From the NCBI GenBank assembly GCA_037481715.1, contig JBBFLD010000003.1, positions 186,001 to 250,000 of the forward strand: 64,000 nucleotides of DNA. The letters run 5' to 3'. The position numbers and the translations under genes were made by a program. Below are positions 46,270 to 55,431 of this stretch, piece by piece. Positions within the stretch are counted from its first letter, which is position 1, and every line of letters begins with the position of its first letter. The stretch comes from Rosettibacter sp037481715 (GTDB lineage: Bacteria > Bacteroidota > Ignavibacteria > Ignavibacteriales > Melioribacteraceae). The notes beneath the pieces were generated by a model. It ran no database searches. It saw only the letters and a list, made by a program, of their open reading frames with translations, and was not told the origin of the DNA.

Positions 46270-46734
46270 TCATCTTCTTCTTTGATATTTGCCAACAAGC
46301 TGGGCTTCTGCTAAAATGTGTCCTTTCATTGCATCGAGCAGCTGCCTTTTTGTTGCACCTTCTTTTAACGACAAAACTACATCAAGTGCATAGAGTTTGA
46401 AAAAATATCTGTGCACACCCGAAGGCGGACAGGGACCACCATAACCCTTTCTATTCCAATCATTCAATCCTTCGAGTGTTCCTTTCGGCAATAATTTTTT
46501 ATTTGATGCTGCTTCTTTTAATTCTTTTGTTTCAGGAGGAATATTATACACAATCCAGTGAACCCAATCCCCAACAGGTGCGTCTGGATCATCATTTATT
46601 AATGCAAGCGATTTTGTCCCTTCCGGAATTTCACTCCAGTTCAATGGAGGAGAAATATTTTCTCCATCGCATGTATATTTTGATGGAATCATCTCTCCAT
46701 CTTTAAATGCAGATGAAGTAATTTGAAATCTCAT
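46270..46734 (-). CDS. YbhB/YbcL-family (PEBP/RKIP-like) protein
   Basis: 154 residues of the phosphatidylethanolamine-binding fold: SAFKDGEMIPSKYTCDGENISPPL, DDPDAPVGDWVHWIVYNIP (the DPDxP-x-HW motif) and GYGGPCPPSGVHRYFFKLYALD. Function in bacteria is poorly defined. The ATG at 46734 has AAGGAG six bases upstream and gives the usual family N-terminus. An earlier in-frame ATG at 46794 would add a hydrophobic 20-residue segment resembling a signal peptide, so an exported version cannot be excluded. Confidence 0.88.
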   Translation of the reverse strand: MRFQITSSAFKDGEMIPSKYTCDGENISPPLNWSEIPEGTKSLALINDDPDAPVGDWVHWIVYNIPPETKELKEAASNKKLLPKGTLEGLNDWNRKGYGGPCPPSGVHRYFFKLYALDVVLSLKEGATKRQLLDAMKGHILAEAQLVGKYQRRR

Positions 46735-46804
46735 TTTGTTCTCCTTGCTTATAAAAAGTATTAAAACAAAGAATAATATTAATTTTGTTTTCATACTTCT
46801 TTAC

Positions 46805-47554
46805 TCATTCATTTACAACTGTCATTTGACTTTTGATAAAAAATTTAGGGAACTTACGAATTACACAATGACCAATCATTTCGGCTACTTCTTCTGTCTT
46901 AAGATAATTTGTATTAATAACTACATGATATAAAAGCGGGTCTTCAATATCTTTATGAAAATATTTCCAGATATAATTTTTACGCGCCTCATCTTCTCCT
47001 TTAATGAAATCTGCTGCAGTTTTATAATCAATGTTATAAAGTCTGCATGCATTTTCAATTCGATAATTTAATGGTGCAACCAAACGAATATGAAATGTAT
47101 TTGGTCTTTTTGCTGTAATAATATTTGCACCTCTGCCGACAATTATTACATTACCATAATCAGCAAGTTTTAAAATTGTTTGAGATATTTTATGAAGCAA
47201 CAAAAGTTTGTTTGGATTAATGCCAAGAATTTCTCCGAACCATGTTTCAATCTTCGGGGGCTTTTCTTCATCAAGATATTTTCTAAAGTGGTCTGGCAGA
47301 TTATGGTCTGACATAATTTTTTCAATTAATTCTCTGTCGAAATATGTCCAATCATCATAACCTTCAACAGCTCTGCTGTTCAAATACTCAGTCAACTTTT
47401 CACATATTGCAGCTGCCCCAATTCCAGTTTGCCGCGATAATGTTATTGTTGGTCCGGGATTTAATTTTCTCTTCTGTGCTTTAGCCTCTTCAGATGCTTC
47501 ATAATGTTTCTCAATGTAAATGCGGGCTTTTTCATAGGCACTCAAGACTTTCAT
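46805..47554 (-). CDS. Cytidylate-kinase-like family protein
   Basis: 249 residues with TLSRQTGIGAAAICEKLTEYL in place of a canonical Walker A loop, and VIIVGRGANIITAKRPNTFHIRLVAP typical of the cytidylate-kinase-like (PF13189) family. The substrate is unknown; these are distinct from housekeeping Cmk. ATG 47554 has GGAGGTG five bases upstream, which favours it over an in-frame start at 47599. Adjacent to PEBP and an amidase without obvious functional link. Confidence 0.82.
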   Translation of the reverse strand: MKVLSAYEKARIYIEKHYEASEEAKAQKRKLNPGPTITLSRQTGIGAAAICEKLTEYLNSRAVEGYDDWTYFDRELIEKIMSDHNLPDHFRKYLDEEKPPKIETWFGEILGINPNKLLLLHKISQTILKLADYGNVIIVGRGANIITAKRPNTFHIRLVAPLNYRIENACRLYNIDYKTAADFIKGEDEARKNYIWKYFHKDIEDPLLYHVVINTNYLKTEEVAEMIGHCVIRKFPKFFIKSQMTVVNE

Positions 47555-47661
47555 AATCACCTCCATAAAATTTGAGTAATGGAGGAAAGGAATTTTCAAA
47601 TCTGCATTATGCAGTCATTATAAATGTAATAAAAAGAAGTTTTAATGTGAATGAAAAACTT

Positions 47662-47701
47662 CCCCCTCTCAAAAAATTTTTTGTTGAAATAAGAGAGGGG
47701 G
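47662..47701 (-). terminator. Terminator after the amidase gene
   Basis: CCCCCTCTC (47662-47670) and GAGAGGGGG (47693-47701) form a perfect 9-bp GC-rich stem with a 22-base AT-rich loop. On the minus strand it is followed by AAGTTTTTC. It lies 10 bases past the stop of the amidase gene at 47711 and fits an intrinsic terminator for it. Confidence 0.8.
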
Positions 47702-47710
47702 TCTTATAAA

Positions 47711-49354
47711 TTATTTAAATGCTGGTGGGTGTTGTTTGTGAAAATCAGTTGCAGCCTGAAATGCTTTAGCAAGTGAAATTAATTTTGCTTCTTCAAATAA
47801 ATTTCCTATAAATGTAAAACTTGTTGGGGTTCCATTTTTCGAAAAACCATTCGGTACAACAACACAAGGATGACCAGTTAAATTTGTAGTCAATAAATTA
47901 TTTCCTTTCCATGAAGGTGAAATATAAACATCAACTTTATCGAAAATTTTTTTCATTTCTTGAATCAACATATAACGAATTCGATTTGCATTTATATATT
48001 CTACTGCAGGAATAAACCTTGCAGCACGAAATACATTAGGCCAGGCATTTTTAATTTGTCTTTTTAATAAATCATCTTGATTAGAACGAGTAAGTTCATC
48101 AAATGCTGCAGCGGCTTCGGCTGAAAGTATGAATGCTAAATCTTCTGTTGAAATATATGGCAGTTCAATTGGAATTAATTCTGCACCAAGTTCTTTCAAC
48201 TTTTCCAATGCAAGAGAATCATTTTTATGAAATGGATAATTACTGTCAAAATCATTTTTCAAATATCCTATTTTTAATTTCTTCAAATTTATTTCTGGTT
48301 TATAATTGAATGATGCATCATAAAGAGTTTGGTCGATTCCATCTTTTCCTCTAATTGCATCAAACACAATTGCGAGGTCTTCCGCATTTCTACATATAAC
48401 TCCAATTTTATCCATAGACCAGCTTAAAGCCATCGCACCTGTTCGACTGACTCTTCCATAAGTTGGACGCAAACCAGTTACGCCGCAGACAGTTGAAGGT
48501 GAAACAATCGAACCCCATGTTTCTGTGCCGATTGCAAATGGAATCAGTCCAGCAGAAACAGATGCAGCAGAACCTGCCGATGAACCACTTGAACCTTTAG
48601 TTGTATCCCATGGATTGCGAGTAGTGCCACCAAACCAAACATCTCCCCAAGCTAAAGCACCCATCGAAAGTTTTGCTACAAGAACTGCACCAGCATCATG
48701 CAATTTTTTTATTACTGTAGCATCTTCATCAATAATTTGATTTTGATAAGGTTCTGCACCCCAGGTTGTAGGATAATTTTTTGTTGCAAGCAAATCTTTT
48801 ACACCGTATGGAATACCATGCAGCATTCCTCTGTATTTTCCTTTCGAAATTTCCTCATCAGCTTTTCTGGCTTCTTCAAGTGCCCTTTCTTCTGTAAGTG
48901 TAACAACACTGTGGAGTTTTGGACCATATTTTTTTAATCTTTCAAGAAAAAATTTTGTAAGCTGTGTAGAAGTAATTTTTCTGGTTTTTATTAAATAGGC
49001 AAGTTCTCCAATTGAATAATATGCAATGTCATCAAAATTTTCTGGAAGTCTTGCATAACTATAATCACTATAACGAATAGGTTTTTGTTTATTGTCAATT
49101 TTGAATCCAACTGGAATTGGATTAAATAGTATTGCTGGTGGAATACTGTTGTCAATCTTGATTTTTCGAATATTCAAATAATTGTTTAACTGTTCATCTA
49201 ATGCATCAAGCATTGAGTCCCTTTCTGCTTCTGTAAATTCGAGACCAATTATTTTTTCAGCATTTTCAACATTTTCTCTTGTGATTTTTTCTTGAGCTTT
49301 AATATTACTCTCAAGTAATGATATAAGAAATAAAGCTATGAAAATTTTTTTCAT
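47711..49354 (-). CDS. Exported amidase-signature hydrolase
   Basis: 547 residues with a signal peptide (IFIALFLISLLESNIKAQ). The amidase core follows: catalytic Lys in PYGVKDLLATK and the Ser-cisSer pair in GGTTRNPWDTTKGSSGSSAGSAASVSAG, with GTETWGSIVSPSTVCGVTGLRP. An extra N-terminal region of about 120 residues precedes the core, in line with secreted amidases. The substrate is unknown. A GatA role is unlikely because of the signal peptide and the lack of GatB/GatC neighbours. Confidence 0.88.
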   Translation of the reverse strand: MKKIFIALFLISLLESNIKAQEKITRENVENAEKIIGLEFTEAERDSMLDALDEQLNNYLNIRKIKIDNSIPPAILFNPIPVGFKIDNKQKPIRYSDYSYARLPENFDDIAYYSIGELAYLIKTRKITSTQLTKFFLERLKKYGPKLHSVVTLTEERALEEARKADEEISKGKYRGMLHGIPYGVKDLLATKNYPTTWGAEPYQNQIIDEDATVIKKLHDAGAVLVAKLSMGALAWGDVWFGGTTRNPWDTTKGSSGSSAGSAASVSAGLIPFAIGTETWGSIVSPSTVCGVTGLRPTYGRVSRTGAMALSWSMDKIGVICRNAEDLAIVFDAIRGKDGIDQTLYDASFNYKPEINLKKLKIGYLKNDFDSNYPFHKNDSLALEKLKELGAELIPIELPYISTEDLAFILSAEAAAAFDELTRSNQDDLLKRQIKNAWPNVFRAARFIPAVEYINANRIRYMLIQEMKKIFDKVDVYISPSWKGNNLLTTNLTGHPCVVVPNGFSKNGTPTSFTFIGNLFEEAKLISLAKAFQAATDFHKQHPPAFK

Positions 49355-49377
49355 GTTATACTCCGATATAAAAGTTA

Positions 49378-52300
49378 TTATAAAATTACTTTTAAAACTT
49401 TTACTGAATTTTTCTTAAGCTGAAATTTTATTGTTTCCTTGTCAAATAAAATTTCTCTTATATTCTCCTCAAGAAAATTTGATTCATAAATTTTTTTAGG
49501 AATGAAAGGCAGTATTAATTTGCATTCAGAATCTTTTCCTGATGATTCATAAATTGTTAAAATTAATTCTTGTGAATTTTCTTCAGATAGTTTAACAGAT
49601 GTAAGAATTGCATTTCCCGGTAAAATTTGAATAAAAGAATGCTCATTTGGTAAACTGCCTTCATGAATATCTTCTACAACATAAAGAAGCGGGTAATTAA
49701 ATTCATAACCTTTATGAACAGCTTCACTTTCTTCAACTCTTTTTTGATGAGGATAAAGTGAATATTCAAAAGAATGATTTCCCCTATCGGCAGTTGGGTC
49801 GGGCCACTTAGGAGAACGAAGCAACGATAATCTCATAACATTTCCCTTAGTATCATAACCATATTTCGATTTGTTTAATAATGCAATTCCAAAATTATCA
49901 TCAGATAAATCTGCCCACTTCTGAGCATTTACTTCCCACTTGCCTTTATCGAGCTGTGCTTTCAAAGTTGTTGAACGTTTTATCATTCCAAATGGAATTT
50001 CATAAGTTGCCAAAGTATCATAAACATTTAATGGAAAAGAAACCTTTAGCATTGTTTTATCTTCCCACCATTCAACATCAGTTTTAAAATCGATTCTATC
50101 AATTCCATTATATAAAATTATATCTTGCTCAAAGAATGAATTTGGAAAATCTTCTGTTGGAAATTCTTTTACTACTCCTGGTTTTAAATAATCATGATAA
50201 CATCTTAAGATTTTTCTAACAGGACCATCTTCAATTAATTCAGCTTTTCGGAATTTTGACGGATATTCAATTCCTGTTAAACCAATATTCCATGCATCCC
50301 ATGCTGAAGGCTTATCTTCTAACAATTGAAGTTTATTTGCCTCCCCTGCAATTAATTCTTTGTTGTATCTTTTATCAAAAATACTGCTAACCCACCCGGT
50401 ATTTGGATTAAGCTTAACTTTGAAGAAATCATTTTCGATTTCAAAAATATTTTTTAATTCTTTGTTCGTTCTGATTGTGTTTTCATTTTTCTCTTCTCGA
50501 ATTATGTATGTTTTATATCCGAGTGCAGGAATATCACTTGCAATAAAAATTATTTCTCTTCTCAGCTTATCCTTCTGAATAATTTGTGATGATATTTCAT
50601 TCCCTTCGATATCATAAATCTTATAATTGTTTTTATCACCTAATTCAAGTTCAATTTTAACAACATCATTTCGTTTCCAAGATAACGAATTAAATACAAT
50701 TAATGCTTTGCCATCATTAATTGAAGAGGTGTTAATATTTTTTGAAATATTTTTTAATGAATTATTGAGAGCAAAATTTCCAAGCTCAAATGATTTTTTA
50801 TAATCTTCTTCTGCATCAATATAAATTTCTCGAATTCCAGAGCCGGGAAGTATATCATGAAATTGATTAAACAGAACATTTTTCCATGCATCATTAATTA
50901 AATCATGATAATCATTTCCCCCAATTATTTTTGAGATTGCAGAAAATTTTTCTGCATTAGTTAAAAGCACTTCACTTTTACGATTCCACTTTTTAATATT
51001 TGATTGAGTAGTTGCTGTTCCTCTGTGATATTCGAGATAAAGTTCATTATTCCAAACAGGAAGTTTTGTTAAATCCTGTTTACGAATCCACTCAATGTAA
51101 CTTTGTGCTGTGTTAAATTCTATTTTAGGATAGATAAATAAATTTTTTAGTTGGTCAATTCTTGCCATCATTTCAAGAGAAGGACCACCGCCGTGGTCTC
51201 CCACTCCAAAAAGAATCAGAAGTTTTGTCAATCCTGTGTTTGCTTCATATTGTCTCAACCAATCAACAAGCTGAAATGGATTATCAATTGTATTGACATA
51301 ATTGAATGGAAAATAAGTTAAAATTTTAGAACCATCAGGTGATTGCCACCAGAATAATCGATAAGGGAAAACATTTGTATCGTTCCAGCCAAGTTTTTGT
51401 GTAATAAAAGCATCAAGACCACCAAGTATCATAAATTGTGGAAGATTCCAATTGTATCCAAATGAATCTGGATTCCATCCAATTCTAGCAGCAATTCCAA
51501 AATTATCTTTAAAGAATTTTTGTCCAAACAATAATTGCCGAGCCCACGAATCACCACTTGGCAGATTGCAATCAGGTTCAACCCACATGCCTCCAGAAAT
51601 TTCCCATCTTCCAGATTTAACATAATTTTTTATTTGATTGAATAAATCCGGATAATCTTTCTTCATCCAATCATATAATGCTGCTTGGCTTTGAGTGTAA
51701 GTAAAATCAGCACGTGCATTAAACATATTCATCACAGCAGAAAATGTTCTTTTTGCTACTTCTTCGGTTTCTTTTTTTCTCCATAACCATGCAGCATCAA
51801 TGTGAGCATTTGAAGTGAATTGAAGTGTATATCTTTTAACATATTCTTGAATTGGTTTTAATTTTTTTAACACTTGATTAACTGATAGAACAAATTTTAA
51901 TGTGTCTCCATGTTCTAATCCATCTGCTTTAATTTCTTGTGCAAGCTGCTGAAGAAGACTATTTAATTTTTGTTTTTCTTTTTTATCAGCTTTCGATAAA
52001 TCAATCTTTGGGTCAACTTTTACTCTCTCATTAGTTTGATAAGTATCAAAACTTAAAAGCTTTTGTGCAACTTTAAAACTGAGAGAAAGATTTTGAATTA
52101 ATTTTTGTATAGATGTTTGATTCTCAAAACTCAGTTTTGCATTGATTAATCTTAGCGGTCCACCTGTATTAATTGCTTTAACAAGTACAACTATTTTTTC
52201 TTTGGGGATTTTATTTGTTAAGATGAATTCTGCATCCCACATAAATTTTCCTTGATATTCACCATTAACCCAGATGTAGCTGTAATCATCAACTGTTGCA

Positions 52301-52596
52301 AAAAATTTCAGTTTATCTTTAACAGGAATTCCTGCAATGTAAGAAGGGATTTCGATAACTTTTCTGAGCCAGCATGAATCAAGTTGAAGGCGTTCGTTTA
52401 GTTTTGCTGTCTTCCAATTTGAATCATTAAAATCACTTCTTGAAATTTCTTGAGGTAAAAGAGAAAAATCTGTCGAGTATTTCCAATTATTGAATGATGT
52501 TTCGCTGAGAGAATCTAATTGCTCAACAAGTTTGTCAACATTACTTTGTGCAAAGATTGAAAATGTTAAAAAGAAAAGAAGTAATAATTTTTTCAT
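49378..52596 (-). CDS. Secreted alpha-mannosidase, glycoside hydrolase family 38
   Basis: 1072 residues with a signal peptide (LLLLFFLTFSIFAQ). An N-terminal sugar-binding-like domain of about 250 residues is followed by the GH38 catalytic domain: HIDAAWLWR (metal-binding His-x-Asp), the nucleophile Asp in NPDSFGYNWNLPQ, FGVGDHGGGPS and the NQFHDILPGSGI signature. The C-terminal half is the beta-sandwich region. ATG 52596 is preceded by AAGGTG. It probably removes alpha-mannose from glycans in the periplasm or outside. No sorting domain is seen at the C-terminus. Confidence 0.92.
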   Translation of the reverse strand: MKKLLLLFFLTFSIFAQSNVDKLVEQLDSLSETSFNNWKYSTDFSLLPQEISRSDFNDSNWKTAKLNERLQLDSCWLRKVIEIPSYIAGIPVKDKLKFFATVDDYSYIWVNGEYQGKFMWDAEFILTNKIPKEKIVVLVKAINTGGPLRLINAKLSFENQTSIQKLIQNLSLSFKVAQKLLSFDTYQTNERVKVDPKIDLSKADKKEKQKLNSLLQQLAQEIKADGLEHGDTLKFVLSVNQVLKKLKPIQEYVKRYTLQFTSNAHIDAAWLWRKKETEEVAKRTFSAVMNMFNARADFTYTQSQAALYDWMKKDYPDLFNQIKNYVKSGRWEISGGMWVEPDCNLPSGDSWARQLLFGQKFFKDNFGIAARIGWNPDSFGYNWNLPQFMILGGLDAFITQKLGWNDTNVFPYRLFWWQSPDGSKILTYFPFNYVNTIDNPFQLVDWLRQYEANTGLTKLLILFGVGDHGGGPSLEMMARIDQLKNLFIYPKIEFNTAQSYIEWIRKQDLTKLPVWNNELYLEYHRGTATTQSNIKKWNRKSEVLLTNAEKFSAISKIIGGNDYHDLINDAWKNVLFNQFHDILPGSGIREIYIDAEEDYKKSFELGNFALNNSLKNISKNINTSSINDGKALIVFNSLSWKRNDVVKIELELGDKNNYKIYDIEGNEISSQIIQKDKLRREIIFIASDIPALGYKTYIIREEKNENTIRTNKELKNIFEIENDFFKVKLNPNTGWVSSIFDKRYNKELIAGEANKLQLLEDKPSAWDAWNIGLTGIEYPSKFRKAELIEDGPVRKILRCYHDYLKPGVVKEFPTEDFPNSFFEQDIILYNGIDRIDFKTDVEWWEDKTMLKVSFPLNVYDTLATYEIPFGMIKRSTTLKAQLDKGKWEVNAQKWADLSDDNFGIALLNKSKYGYDTKGNVMRLSLLRSPKWPDPTADRGNHSFEYSLYPHQKRVEESEAVHKGYEFNYPLLYVVEDIHEGSLPNEHSFIQILPGNAILTSVKLSEENSQELILTIYESSGKDSECKLILPFIPKKIYESNFLEENIREILFDKETIKFQLKKNSVKVLKVIL

Positions 52597-52605
52597 TGTA
52601 GACAC

Positions 52606-53209
52606 CTTTATAAAATTTGTAATAATAATTTTCTGCCATCGGACTAGAGATTGTCATTTTGAAAAAAAACAAATTAATCATTCAATTTCTTTAATAAACT
52701 TATACTTCCCTCTACTCTTTGCAAACTTTGAAGTTTCATTATCTTATAGCACACAGATAAACACAGATTTAACAGATTTAAGCTGTTTTGTTTTAGATTT
52801 TTCCATAGCTTATTCCTTCAGAATAACATATACTTTAGCATCATTCTAAATCCGCTAAAGGCGGATGAAGAATCTCTTTAAAAAATGTTTTAGATACTTC
52901 TTCATTCCGATTAATCGAGACTTCTCAGAAAGACATGTAAATTATTAAGTCATTTTGAACTATGTAAAAATTCTCAAAAAAATCTTGCGAACTTAGCGGT
53001 TTAATAATTTTAACCGAAGAGAAGATGCAAAGATTTATGAGAAATTATAGCAATGGAATAATTTATCATTTTTAATTTCTCGCTAAGTTGCAAAGATGTA
53101 ATTTTTTGCGTTTTATTTTTTTGGCTTATATGTTAAATCACATTTATAATTTTTCTAATCAAGATGTCAAACTTTTTTATTCAGTTCTTAATAAAAAATT
53201 TACTTACAC
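52606..53209. repeat. Gene-free spacer with decayed intergenic repeat fragments
   Basis: No gene is visible across about 600 bases. The region holds short repeat-like pieces: a triplet of about 10-base units ACACAGATAA / ACACAGATTT / AACAGATTTA (52751-52780); a hairpin ATCCGC-TAAAG-GCGGAT (52850-52866) followed by GAAGAATCTC; a related TCATTTTGAAC...ATTCTC piece (about 52952-52978); and GCGAACTTAGCGGTTTAA (52987-53004) and CGCTAAGTTGCAAAGATG (53081-53098), which look like remnants of one palindromic element. Similar fragments are common between genes in this phylum, but their copy number here cannot be judged from one window. Confidence 0.5.
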
Positions 53210-53335
53210 TCATTTAGAAAATTTTTTATAAAGCAGCCATGTAAAAAAAATAGATAGACCAAGAATTAAAGCTGGGAAGATTACTCCCAAAATCGGGCTG
53301 CCAATTCTCTGAAATTGTTCTATTAACAAAATCAT
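53210..53335 (-). CDS. 41-residue single-span membrane protein behind the symporter
   Basis: A 41-codon ORF with one strongly hydrophobic helix (about 12-36) and a short basic end (YKKFSK). Its ATG overlaps the stop of the 38-residue gene (ATGA), as each small gene in this chain does with its predecessor. GGTGAAAA lies upstream. Its length, position and coupling suggest a small accessory subunit of the symporter. Too short for the usual ORF cutoffs; no homologue recognised. Confidence 0.65.
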   Translation of the reverse strand: MILLIEQFQRIGSPILGVIFPALILGLSIFFTWLLYKKFSK

Positions 53336-53448
53336 TTTTCACCTTTTTTTGAATGTTTGTTATGAGAATACCAAGCTAAAATTAAACCGAGAAAAGAAGC
53401 CACATAGGCAATAGACATTCCGATTACCATTGCTAATCCTTTATCCAT
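53332..53448 (-). CDS. 38-residue single-span membrane protein behind the symporter
   Basis: A 38-codon ORF with a hydrophobic helix (about 5-27, MVIGMSIAYVASFLGLILAW) and a basic, His/Lys-rich tail. Start ATG (53448) lies inside the last codons of the 99-residue gene, after GGGAGGAACTAA, which provides an SD. Its TGA overlaps the ATG of the 41-residue gene. Likely co-translated with the symporter unit. Small single-span proteins encoded next to sodium-solute symporters are known as accessory proteins, but I cannot confirm family membership. Confidence 0.7.
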   Translation of the reverse strand: MDKGLAMVIGMSIAYVASFLGLILAWYSHNKHSKKGEK

Positions 53449-53740
53449 TTAGTTCCTCCCAGCGTGCCTGACGCTCTAATTGTTCAAGATATTCATGTTG
53501 TTTCTTTTCATATTCACTTGAAATTACTTTAAGTTTTGGATCGATTATCCAATGCATTAGCCAGACTAAAAAGATTGCAGCAGCAAGAGTGATAAATCCC
53601 CACAAGTTCAATAAAAAACTTCCTACAGTTCCAATCATTAAAAGTATGTAACAGATTGGAGATAAAATTACAGCAAACCAATCTTCTTTACGCCATTCGT
53701 CTGCTTCCCAGGGCGTCCAGGTTCTTCTAATAAAACTCAT
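53441..53740 (-). CDS. Hypothetical two-helix membrane protein linked to the symporter
   Basis: 99 residues with a charged N-terminus (RRTWTPWEADEWRKEDW), two hydrophobic helices (about 23-45 and 50-68) and a charged helical C-terminus. Its ATG overlaps the symporter stop (ATGA) and its end overlaps the 38-residue ORF, so translation is coupled across the chain. Probably an accessory subunit of the transporter. Not recognised as a known family. Confidence 0.8.
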   Translation of the reverse strand: MSFIRRTWTPWEADEWRKEDWFAVILSPICYILLMIGTVGSFLLNLWGFITLAAAIFLVWLMHWIIDPKLKVISSEYEKKQHEYLEQLERQARWEELNG

Positions 53741-55335
53741 TTATTACCTCCATTATTATTTACAACATGAGTTAATAAGCCAAGCTTTTGTGCTTCTCTT
53801 TTAACTGGTCCCCACCAACCTATTGGTCTTGCCTGAACATAATATTTTACAAGATGTTCCATTGGTTCTGGTTTGGTTAAAAGAGTAACTGGAATGAAAA
53901 TAACAGCACCAAGCAGCATTAAAAGCCAGAATTGTTGATAATCTGCCAATTGAGGAATTACACCCCAATGAGGCAAAATCCATACTACAAGCCAGCTGAG
54001 ACCAAGGTTAGCAATCCAAGCAGATAAATATCCCCATGCATTAAAGCGCCACCATACAACCTGCAAGATATTAGGCAGCCATATTCCTGCAGCCATCAGC
54101 CACAAAGCAAAAATTAACCATGAAGTTATATCTTCCATCATTAATCCATAGAAAAATGAACCAAGCAATAAAATTAATGTTGCTATTCTGCCAACCCAAA
54201 CAAGTTCTTTTTCAGATGCAGTTGGTTTGAAGTAATGCAAGTAAAGGTCACGTGTAAAATACATTGCACCAAGATTTAAGTGAGATGCAATAGTAGAAAC
54301 ATGAATTGCAATTAAAGCTGCAAAGAAAAATCCAATTAATCCTGTTGGAAGAAATTCGAATCCAAGTCTAAGCCAGCCAAGTTCGTATTCAGATTGATTT
54401 GAGATATTTGGGAACATTACAAAAAAAGCTAAAATTGCTGCAGCCCAGATTGCATTTCGTGTTAACACAAGAGCAGTTCCCCACCAGATACTATAACTTG
54501 CATCTCTCACAGATTTTGCACTTTGAATTCTTTGAGCTTCAACATACCAATCAATACTTGTTCCCATTCCAAATCCGCCAAGAATTGCAATAACCATCAT
54601 AGTTAAAAACCAGGCAATAGGAAAATCACCTTCGAACCAGCCAGTAAATGCAAATGGATTTAAGCGCCATGATTGACCCATAGCAATTAATTTGTTCTGA
54701 ATTTCGAATGGACCACCTGCAGCAATAATTCCCCAGATTGATACAAGCAATATCATTAAAAAAGCAATTATACCTTGTTGAAAATCTGCCATTATAACTC
54801 CCCAATAACCAGCAGCAAGAACATAAATTGCACACAAAGAAGAAAACAGAACAAGACCAATCCATAAATCCCAGCCAAACAAATAATTGCAAACTTTCCC
54901 CATAGCAATTCCAACCCAGCCAAGAATAAACATATTCATAAAAACTTGCCAGCCTGAAATCCAGCCTCTTAAAAGTTCGGCTCCAAGTCCATGAAATCTA
55001 ATTGTGTTCCATTCAGCTTGAGTGTAAGCAAGAGAACGTCTGAATATTCTTGTTGAAACAAAAGCACTTATAGCACACCACGCTGAAAAGAAAGTATACC
55101 AGAGCCCAGCAATGCCATACTTATAAATAACACCAGTAACCCAGATAGGTGTATCAGTTGCTGTGTGAGTAGCATAGACAGATGAAGCAGGCAGCCACCA
55201 GGGCAAACCTCTTCCAGCAAGAAAAAAATCAGCTTCTGAACGCTTACCAAGTCGATAAAATGCAACACCAAGACTAACTGTAACAATTAAAAATGCTACC
55301 ACCCAGAACCAATCAAGGAATTGAAAAGTTACCAT
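53737..55335 (-). CDS. Sodium:solute symporter family transporter
   Basis: 532 residues with about 13-14 predicted membrane helices. SSS-family features are LGKRSEADFFLAGRGLPWW at the N-terminus and the unwound helix-1/substrate region after it (SSVYATHTATDTPIWVTGV). It resembles sugar or organic-acid symporters; the substrate is not readable. The adjacent GH38 mannosidase suggests a sugar, as an inference. ATG 55335 has GGGAGT upstream; in-frame sequence to 55392 is not needed. First gene of a four-gene overlapping chain. Confidence 0.9.
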   Translation of the reverse strand: MVTFQFLDWFWVVAFLIVTVSLGVAFYRLGKRSEADFFLAGRGLPWWLPASSVYATHTATDTPIWVTGVIYKYGIAGLWYTFFSAWCAISAFVSTRIFRRSLAYTQAEWNTIRFHGLGAELLRGWISGWQVFMNMFILGWVGIAMGKVCNYLFGWDLWIGLVLFSSLCAIYVLAAGYWGVIMADFQQGIIAFLMILLVSIWGIIAAGGPFEIQNKLIAMGQSWRLNPFAFTGWFEGDFPIAWFLTMMVIAILGGFGMGTSIDWYVEAQRIQSAKSVRDASYSIWWGTALVLTRNAIWAAAILAFFVMFPNISNQSEYELGWLRLGFEFLPTGLIGFFFAALIAIHVSTIASHLNLGAMYFTRDLYLHYFKPTASEKELVWVGRIATLILLLGSFFYGLMMEDITSWLIFALWLMAAGIWLPNILQVVWWRFNAWGYLSAWIANLGLSWLVVWILPHWGVIPQLADYQQFWLLMLLGAVIFIPVTLLTKPEPMEHLVKYYVQARPIGWWGPVKREAQKLGLLTHVVNNNGGNK

Positions 55336-55431
55336 ATGAACTCCCGATAAGTTGATAAATATTTTATGATGATATGAAATTATGGAGAGCAAGTTTTGAA
55401 ATCAATAAAAAAATTAAAAAGCAATAAGAAT

